A stretch of 64,000 bases of DNA from Chloroflexota bacterium (GTDB lineage: Bacteria > Chloroflexota > Dehalococcoidia > Lucifugimonadales > UBA3495). The notes under the pieces are model-generated. The model made no database searches. It saw nothing but the letters and a program-made list of their open reading frames with translations, and was not told the origin of the DNA. The position numbers and the translations under genes were made by a program. Position 1 is the stretch's first letter, and each line of letters starts with the position of its first letter. Of the stretch, positions 59,692 to 64,000 are shown piece after piece. Location of the stretch: contig JAPPGG010000044.1 in assembly GCA_028875055.1 (NCBI GenBank), positions 62,001-126,000 on the forward strand, read 5' to 3'.

Positions 59692-59773
59692 TATAGGCGT
59701 TATAACCACTTGCGCGCAGGCTTCCCTGATTTCTACACATGACAGCCGGCAAGTTTACCAGGGGGAACCCGGA

Positions 59774-60193
59774 TTGCAGCGAAAATTGACCTTTGAACAG
59801 GCCCTGAAGGGGGCCAAGGCCTTCTCAGAAAAATATGTGGAGCGCGGACCTTACGAATTTTTCCCGGAGCCGGAGGTAGTCGAGGTGGTACAGCAGGGGC
59901 TGGCCGAAAACCAGGTTAACCACGGTTACCGCTACTGCCCTTGAATGCCCCTGAGCGGCGATCCCGTTGAGGACCGCAAAAAGATCTGCCCCTGCGACCG
60001 GCACCACGAAGACATTAAGCGGGACGGCTTTTGCATTTGAATGTTCTTCGTAAGCGAAGAGTTTCTTCGCAAGTATGAACAGGGCGAGGACTTTGTCCAG
60101 ACCATTGATGAAGCGGTTAAGCCCGGAGAAGGCCTGTTTGACCAGGACTACCAGTCCAAGGCCGACTTCAAGGGTTCCCAGGAAAGCTCCTAG
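59774..60193 (+). CDS. Predicted selenoprotein: ferredoxin:thioredoxin reductase catalytic subunit with two Sec
   Basis: 139 aa from TTG 59774 (AGGGGG-like site upstream), read through two in-frame TGAs as selenocysteine. The spacing is that of bacterial FTR: RYCPU-14 residues-CPC-12 residues-CIU, with family text such as PLSGDPVEDRKKICPC and a GFCIUMFF C-terminal motif. In plant FTR the cluster ligands are Cys55/74/76/85 and the active-site disulfide Cys57/Cys87. Here the equivalent ligands Cys55, 72, 74 and 87 are all kept, while both redox residues become Sec57 and Sec89. Missing from the ORF track because it splits into pieces under 60 aa. The predicted role is to pass electrons from ferredoxin to the downstream glutaredoxin. 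Confidence 0.9.
59942..59977 (+). promoter_or_regulatory. bSECIS-like element at Sec57 of FTR
   Basis: TGA at 59942-59944. Ten nt later GCGG pairs with CCGC and, after a CGA bulge, TCC pairs with GGA around a CGTTGA loop at 21-26 nt from the TGA. Confidence 0.55.
60038..60070 (+). promoter_or_regulatory. bSECIS-like element at Sec89 of FTR
   Basis: TGA at 60038-60040. GCGAAGA-GTT-TCTTCGC is a perfect 7-bp hairpin with the loop 21-23 nt from the TGA and a G at its first position. An overlapping alternative, TTCTTCG-TAAG-CGAAGAG, could compete. Confidence 0.6.
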
Positions 60194-60235
60194 TTTTCCG
60201 ACCAACTATTCCGGTAGGTTCAAGGAGATCTGTAA

Positions 60236-60472
60236 ATGGACATCACCGTTTATACTTCCGCTGGTTGAGGCCCCTGCCACATGGTGAAAGTGTATCTTTC
60301 ACGCAAGGGACTGGAATTCACCGAAAGAAACGTATCTGAGGACCAGGACGCGCTGGACTCACTGCTGGCCCTGGGAATCCGGAGCACGCCGGTGACCGTT
60401 ATCGGCGATCAGAATGTGGTGGGATACAGCCCGCCCAAGCTGGAAGCCGCCATCAAGGCAGCCAGCGCCTGA
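60236..60472 (+). CDS. Predicted selenoprotein: glutaredoxin with UxxC active site
   Basis: 78 aa from the ATG eight bases after AAGGAG, with one in-frame TGA (60266-60268) as Sec11. VYTSAG-U-GPC places Sec at the first active-site cysteine (U-G-P-C) and STPVTVIG holds the cis-proline; this is a compact single-domain glutaredoxin/NrdH-like protein. The ORF track reports only the 63 residues after the TGA, so ordinary annotation would miss the catalytic residue. It begins 43 bp after the FTR stop, so the pair is an operon. Probably the electron acceptor of the selenium FTR. Confidence 0.88.
60266..60302 (+). promoter_or_regulatory. bSECIS-like element at Sec11 of glutaredoxin
   Basis: GTGAAAG-TGTAT-CTTTCAC is a perfect 7-bp hairpin with the loop 23-27 nt from the TGA and a GU in the loop. 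CCCT/AGGG can add a lower stem. Confidence 0.6.
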
Positions 60473-60579
60473 CCGCTCAGCAGCATTGCAATGACGAATG
60501 GGCAACCCGCATCGTAATTCCGGCTCAATGCCGGAGTCACGGGTGATTGCAGGCCCACCGATTCCGAGCGGTTGAACTG

Positions 60580-61017
60580 CTAGTAAAAGTCCTGCTTCCG
60601 AAAGTGGTCAACGACGGGTTGCATTATCTGGTCGTACAGCCGCTGACGGTCCTTCCAGCGAAAGAAGAGCCACCTCACCAGGAAGGGGGCGCCCTTGGAC
60701 TTGGGTTGCCACGTGATAATCCACTCCGTTCCGGCTGAAGTCGGGGTGAAAGTGTCGGTGCGGTCGGCCCAGTCAGAGTCCAGGTGCTTCATATCCCGCA
60801 GGTGCGGCGGTTCGAAAGTGTAGAGCAGGCGGGCCTCGACTCCCTCGCTATTGGTGCTGCAGAAAGTGTAGTCCCGGCCGTCCTGGTGCTCCAGCCGGCC
60901 ATACTTGGATTCAAGCTGGCGGTTGTCGGGCGCGCCTTGCGCCGGATAAGAAGTCACGTGGGTAAAGACTGCCGCCGGCTCCGCAGGCACCTGGGCTGAA
61001 ATAGTGATCTTGGGCAT
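60580..61017 (-). CDS. SRPBCC-family protein
   Basis: 145 aa with the helix-grip START/Bet v1-like fold: ITISAQVPAEPAAVFTHVTSYP, a central strand block and a long C-terminal helix (FRWKDRQRLYDQIMQPVVDHFRK). Such proteins bind hydrophobic ligands or act as cyclases/aromatases; there are no residues from which to guess the ligand. Convergent with the glutaredoxin gene; a weak hairpin TCCGGC/GCCGGA (60519-60535) lies between them. Confidence 0.82.
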   Translation of the reverse strand: MPKITISAQVPAEPAAVFTHVTSYPAQGAPDNRQLESKYGRLEHQDGRDYTFCSTNSEGVEARLLYTFEPPHLRDMKHLDSDWADRTDTFTPTSAGTEWIITWQPKSKGAPFLVRWLFFRWKDRQRLYDQIMQPVVDHFRKQDFY

Positions 61018-61082
61018 TTGTTCCTCAAGGGTGCGCCCGCGACAGGCGCACCCCTTTGCTTTCCGGATGGTTGGCGAAGTCG

Positions 61083-62039
61083 TTACCGCCGGAAATTGGG
61101 AATAACCTCGTTTGCCATGATTTCCATCTGGCGGTAAAGCCCGGCAGCGTCGGGGGAAAGGAAACCGAAAATAAAGTCCCTCACTCCGGCTTCTATTCTG
61201 TCCTCAATCCCCTTGATACAGTCCTCGGGCGTGCCGGTGAGGCACAGGGCCTGGGCGATGTCCTCCGCGCTTCTCTCGGGAGTGACGTAACGCTGGCCCA
61301 CGTGGGCAACGGCGGCGGCCAGGGCCTCCGACTTATCCGTTGCGATGGCGGTGGGCTGGTTCAACCCCCAATGGAAGCCCGTCAAGTCGCGGCCGGCCTC
61401 CTGGGCGATGCTGCGAACAGTATCGTTGGTGGCCTTCAGGCGGCGCACCGTAAAGAGGTAGGGGTACCAGCCATCCCCCAGCAGCGCCGCGCGGCGCATG
61501 GCGGGCTCGCTCCGGCCGGCTACCCAAATGGGCGGATGAGGCTGCTGGTGCGGTTTCGGCAGCAGGGTAACGTCCTCGAAGTCGAAAAATCGGCCGTGGT
61601 GCGTCACGTGCTCTTCGGTCCACAGGCGCTTCATCACTTCCAGCATTTCGTCGGTGCGGCGACCCCGGGAGTTCACGGGGATTCCCAGGGAATCAAACTC
61701 GATGCGCGTTCCCCGTTGACCACTGATGCCAATGCCGAAGTCCAGCCGCCCCCCGGACACCACGTCAAGGCTGGTGACCAACTTGGAGAGCATGATGGGA
61801 TGATAGAGGGGAGCAATGACTATTCCCGTCATCACCTGGAGGGTCCTGGTGGCGCCGGCGGCGGCTGCCATCATAGGGATGTTCATCAGGGTTGGCCGGG
61901 GTGGATTCCCATCCATTACGTGCTCGCCGGTGGTTATCCGGTCAAAGCCCAGTTCTTCGGCCTTCCGGGCAAACTCCACCACGTCCCAGTAGTTCTCCAC
62001 GGTGAAATTGCAGCCAAAGGTAATTTGAGGCGTAGTCAT
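61083..62039 (-). CDS. LLM-class F420/FMN-dependent oxidoreductase
   Basis: 318 aa starting at MTTPQITFGCNF after GGGAGATGTA; the listed ORF is 78 codons too long. Luciferase-like TIM barrel: YWDVVEFARKAEELGFDRITTGEHVMD, TGIVIAPLYHPIMLSKLVTSLDVVSGGRLDFGIG, the family's RGRRTDEMLEVMKRLW and PPIWVAGRSEPAMRRAALLGDGWYP. It probably reduces or oxidises a small substrate with F420 or FMN. Two or more such genes are common in this lineage. 43 bp of spacer separates it from the SRPBCC gene on the same strand. Confidence 0.9.
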   Translation of the reverse strand: MTTPQITFGCNFTVENYWDVVEFARKAEELGFDRITTGEHVMDGNPPRPTLMNIPMMAAAAGATRTLQVMTGIVIAPLYHPIMLSKLVTSLDVVSGGRLDFGIGISGQRGTRIEFDSLGIPVNSRGRRTDEMLEVMKRLWTEEHVTHHGRFFDFEDVTLLPKPHQQPHPPIWVAGRSEPAMRRAALLGDGWYPYLFTVRRLKATNDTVRSIAQEAGRDLTGFHWGLNQPTAIATDKSEALAAAVAHVGQRYVTPERSAEDIAQALCLTGTPEDCIKGIEDRIEAGVRDFIFGFLSPDAAGLYRQMEIMANEVIPNFRR

Positions 62040-62356
62040 TACATCTCCCGGACAAGAGGCTATTGTTCCCGAAGCGGGCCAAAAAGTTGCTGCGGGTATT
62101 TTAAGGGGAGGGGTTTGGAGTAGCAAATGCCGGCCGGGTGCGTTCCCGAATTTCCAGTTGCCGGCTTTTTCAGATGGGAACGGCAAGAGCCGGGAGAATC
62201 CACGAACCTCCCTGCCCCTGGCCTGGCTTGCAGCCCCGCCGCCAACCTCGCTGATTTGGTACTGGCCAGCCAATGAAAGGGCTGGCCAGTACCCACGTTG
62301 CCAGTTGCGGCGTCGCGTGGCCGGGCAGGATATCTATCGGTTTTCTGGCAGGGAGG
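62040..62356. other. Intergenic region with a long hairpin after the DUF3179 gene
   Basis: About 317 bp with no gene. GGTACTGGCCAGCC-AATGAAAG-GGCTGGCCAGTACC (62258-62293) is a perfect 14-bp stem, about 64 bp after the DUF3179 stop. No T-tract follows on the minus strand. It is a candidate terminator or protein-binding palindrome. Confidence 0.5.
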
Positions 62357-63802
62357 TTATTGGCTTTCCTGGACCACCATGGTATCGGGGCGGAAAGCCG
62401 CCCAGGCAAACCAGAAATGATTTGCGTGGACCACGGGAGTCAGCTGGCTGCCGGCCAGGGCTCCGGCAACGCCCTGCCCGAAAATGTTCCAGCGAGTGCC
62501 GGTCTCCTTGTCCACGAAATCATCGCCCTCCGCGGCAAAGGTCAGCGCCCGATCGTCCAGGGTTCTCAGAAAGATGCCGGTTGAGCCCACTTCCCGGGAA
62601 CTGGCTATGGAACGCTGGTCCAGGGCGGAGCGGGCGCCGGGCTTGAAAAATACCGTCAGGTCTTCCCCTTCGATGGTGTGGTGGACAACCCTCGCTTCTT
62701 CCAGGAAGGCGAAGGGGAAGGCAACCGCCTTGTCCCCCACGGTAACGGCTGCAACCCGTTCCGTTGCGACCAGCCGGTCGTCCTGTTCCCCGGAAAACAG
62801 GAAGGGCGACCTGCCGAACTCATCATAGCCCACGTAGGGGTTGGCGCCGTAGTTGCGACTGTGGCCCGTGTCCCTGGACAGTACCTGCGCATCCGGGTAG
62901 GTGGCCTTGAAGTCCTGCCAGGCCACCAGAACTGCGGGCAATATGTCCAGCCGCGCTCCCGTCAGCTCACCCACAATGGCCTCCCCCGTCAACTGCTGCC
63001 ACCAAGACTGGGTCTGGCGGTCCCACATTATCAGGTCGCTGTTTCGCAAGTTGCCGGAGACGCCGAAATCGTAAACCTCGCCGTCCAGGCGACGGTCGAA
63101 AGCAATGGCGCTGTTGCAGAGGGGGCAGAAGGTGGCGGCCACCGGCACTCCGGACAGGGTGTCGTTGACGATTTCGTGCCACGTCAGGATTTGCAGGGGA
63201 TAGGCCTTGGCCGCTCCGCCGATCTCCAGGGCAATGACCGGTTCCTTTTCCTCCAGCCAGTCGTCCGCTTCCTCCACTGTGACGAACCTGGGGTCGTCGA
63301 TGGGAGGTATGCCATCCCTGGGAACTCCCCCCGAGAATATTTCACTGTAGGGGACGCTGCGCTTGCTGAAGTCGGTCTCCCAGACGCCGACATTGATTCG
63401 GGCACGCCGGAGCTCCTCTTCCCAGTCCTGGTCGTCCATAACAACCGGTTTCGTTGAGGTTGGCGCGGGCGCCGCCCCGGTCGGAGTAGCAGCCTGGACC
63501 GGCCTCTCCCGGGGCGTGGGGGCAGCGGTCGGGACTTTTGTAGCCTCCTGGCTTACGCCCTCGACTGCAGCGACTGTCGGGACTGCCTCGGCCAAGGGCG
63601 AAGGGGCCGGGGAAGGTGTGTCGGTGGCGGCCGGCGAAGTTGCCGGAGCCTGCGAAGGCTGCTGGCTCTCAGTGGTTGGCGCGGCGTCGGTCCCGTCGGG
63701 TTGTTCGGCCGGCGGGGCGGCGTTCCCACACGCTATGGTGAGGGCGACGGACAGGACAATGATGGGAATGGTCCAAAGAATCTTGGTGGAGAGAAGGCGC
63801 AT
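62357..63802 (-). CDS. DUF3179 lipoprotein
   Basis: 481 aa. An N-terminal hydrophobic segment ends with LTIAC, a lipobox, so it is probably lipid-anchored on the outer face of the membrane. A Pro/Ala/Thr-rich linker (~25-115) precedes the DUF3179 domain, recognisable by AYPLQILTWHEIVNDTLSGVP, CPLCNSAIAFDRRLDGEVYDFGVSGNLRNSDLIMWDRQT and WWQQLTGEAIVGELTG. It has a CPLC motif that could bind metal or be redox-active. Function unknown. A strong hairpin lies downstream of it. Confidence 0.9.
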   Translation of the reverse strand: MRLLSTKILWTIPIIVLSVALTIACGNAAPPAEQPDGTDAAPTTESQQPSQAPATSPAATDTPSPAPSPLAEAVPTVAAVEGVSQEATKVPTAAPTPRERPVQAATPTGAAPAPTSTKPVVMDDQDWEEELRRARINVGVWETDFSKRSVPYSEIFSGGVPRDGIPPIDDPRFVTVEEADDWLEEKEPVIALEIGGAAKAYPLQILTWHEIVNDTLSGVPVAATFCPLCNSAIAFDRRLDGEVYDFGVSGNLRNSDLIMWDRQTQSWWQQLTGEAIVGELTGARLDILPAVLVAWQDFKATYPDAQVLSRDTGHSRNYGANPYVGYDEFGRSPFLFSGEQDDRLVATERVAAVTVGDKAVAFPFAFLEEARVVHHTIEGEDLTVFFKPGARSALDQRSIASSREVGSTGIFLRTLDDRALTFAAEGDDFVDKETGTRWNIFGQGVAGALAGSQLTPVVHANHFWFAWAAFRPDTMVVQESQ

Positions 63803-63906
63803 TTGATGCCTCGTCGGGGGTTTCCTGGTGAGTGACGGTGGTGAGTCGTCCTGGTATCTAATACGATTCTAGGGCAGGGCTGGATTGAGCTCGCATTTCG
63901 AGGTAG

Positions 63907-63928
63907 CGCCGGCAAGCCTACGCCGGCG
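63907..63928. repeat. Short GC-rich hairpin near the right edge
   Basis: CGCCGGC-AAGCCTAC-GCCGGCG is a perfect 7-bp inverted repeat about 105 bp upstream of the DUF3179 start. It resembles small dispersed palindromic repeats; no other element is seen in this last 200 bp. Confidence 0.35.
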
Positions 63929-64000
63929 ACTATGGGTCGTCAAGCCGGCCCCAGCGTATCGCACCGGAAGAAATGGGGTTAGAATGTAGCAGAATTCCAG

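Noticed and set aside
59942-60040. FTR and glutaredoxin TGAs as pseudogene or sequencing errors
   Set aside because: All four TGAs in three genes lie exactly at redox-cysteine positions; there are no frameshifts or other stops, the ribosome-binding sites and gene spacing are intact, and downstream sequence is conserved.

Overview
The window looks like about 64 kb of a GC-rich (roughly 60%) bacterial chromosome, most likely from a Chloroflexota/Dehalococcoidia-like (possibly marine SAR202-type) organism. This placement is inferred from three things: an SCO1664/DUF3090 gene pair (families I recall as largely actinobacterial but also found in Chloroflexi), an hspR-dnaJ-clpC heat-shock locus, and a catabolic repertoire of enolase-superfamily, LLM-oxidoreductase, SDR and DUF35/thiolase genes. 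Housekeeping genes include polA (cut by the left edge), aroA, thiE, yifB/comM, rpoB, rpoC, pyrD, clpC and one tRNA-Asn. There is no phage, insertion sequence or CRISPR array.

Layout. 0-7.5 kb: polA (-), then two FmdB-type zinc ribbons, thiE, a translin-like gene, an MBL-fold hydrolase and yifB (+). 7.6-13.7 kb: aroA (-), then a divergent PEPCK homologue followed by the DUF3090/SCO1664 pair (+), and a HAD phosphatase (-). 14-17 kb: a modABC molybdate transporter (-) with a readable promoter and palindromes. 17.6-20.3 kb: a secreted DUF11-repeat protein (-). 20.6-29.9 kb: rpoB-rpoC-pyrD (+) behind a consensus promoter. 29.9-34.5 kb: a divergent heat-shock locus (dnaJ-hspR-clpC against hsp20) with two near-perfect sigma-70-type promoters and a HAIR-like site. 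35-41 kb: tRNA-Asn, a FAH-family enzyme and two methyltransferases matching the glycine-to-glycine-betaine pathway (SDMT then GSMT), plus single genes. 41-53.8 kb: catabolic and miscellaneous genes (GGT-like, epimerase, two polysaccharide-deacetylase/allantoinase-like proteins, amidohydrolase, LigB dioxygenase, ASCH, two DUF805, DUF35+thiolase, HAD, TrmH). 53.9-63.8 kb: enolase-superfamily enzyme, alpha/beta hydrolase, PAC2, SDR, RidA, SRPBCC, LLM and a DUF3179 lipoprotein. This last block surrounds the most interesting part.

The standout is a selenoprotein/thiol-redox island at 56.0-60.5 kb. Three genes carry in-frame TGA codons exactly where the redox-active cysteines of their families sit, so ordinary ORF calling breaks or misses them. 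(1) A ferredoxin:thioredoxin reductase catalytic subunit has TWO TGAs. They replace both members of the active-site cysteine pair (CPU and CIU), while all four Fe-S ligand cysteines are kept, which predicts a diselenide-type FTR. (2) Immediately downstream is a stand-alone glutaredoxin with a UxxC active site. (3) On the opposite strand, 3 kb away, is a fusion of a UxxC glutaredoxin to a DinB-fold domain. Each of the four TGAs is followed by a hairpin whose apical loop begins 21-23 nt downstream, as expected for bacterial SECIS elements. TGA is also a normal stop in many neighbouring genes, so this is not a reassigned genetic code. The FTR-Grx pair suggests a ferredoxin-driven, selenium-based electron relay. 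The selA/B/C/D machinery is not in this window.
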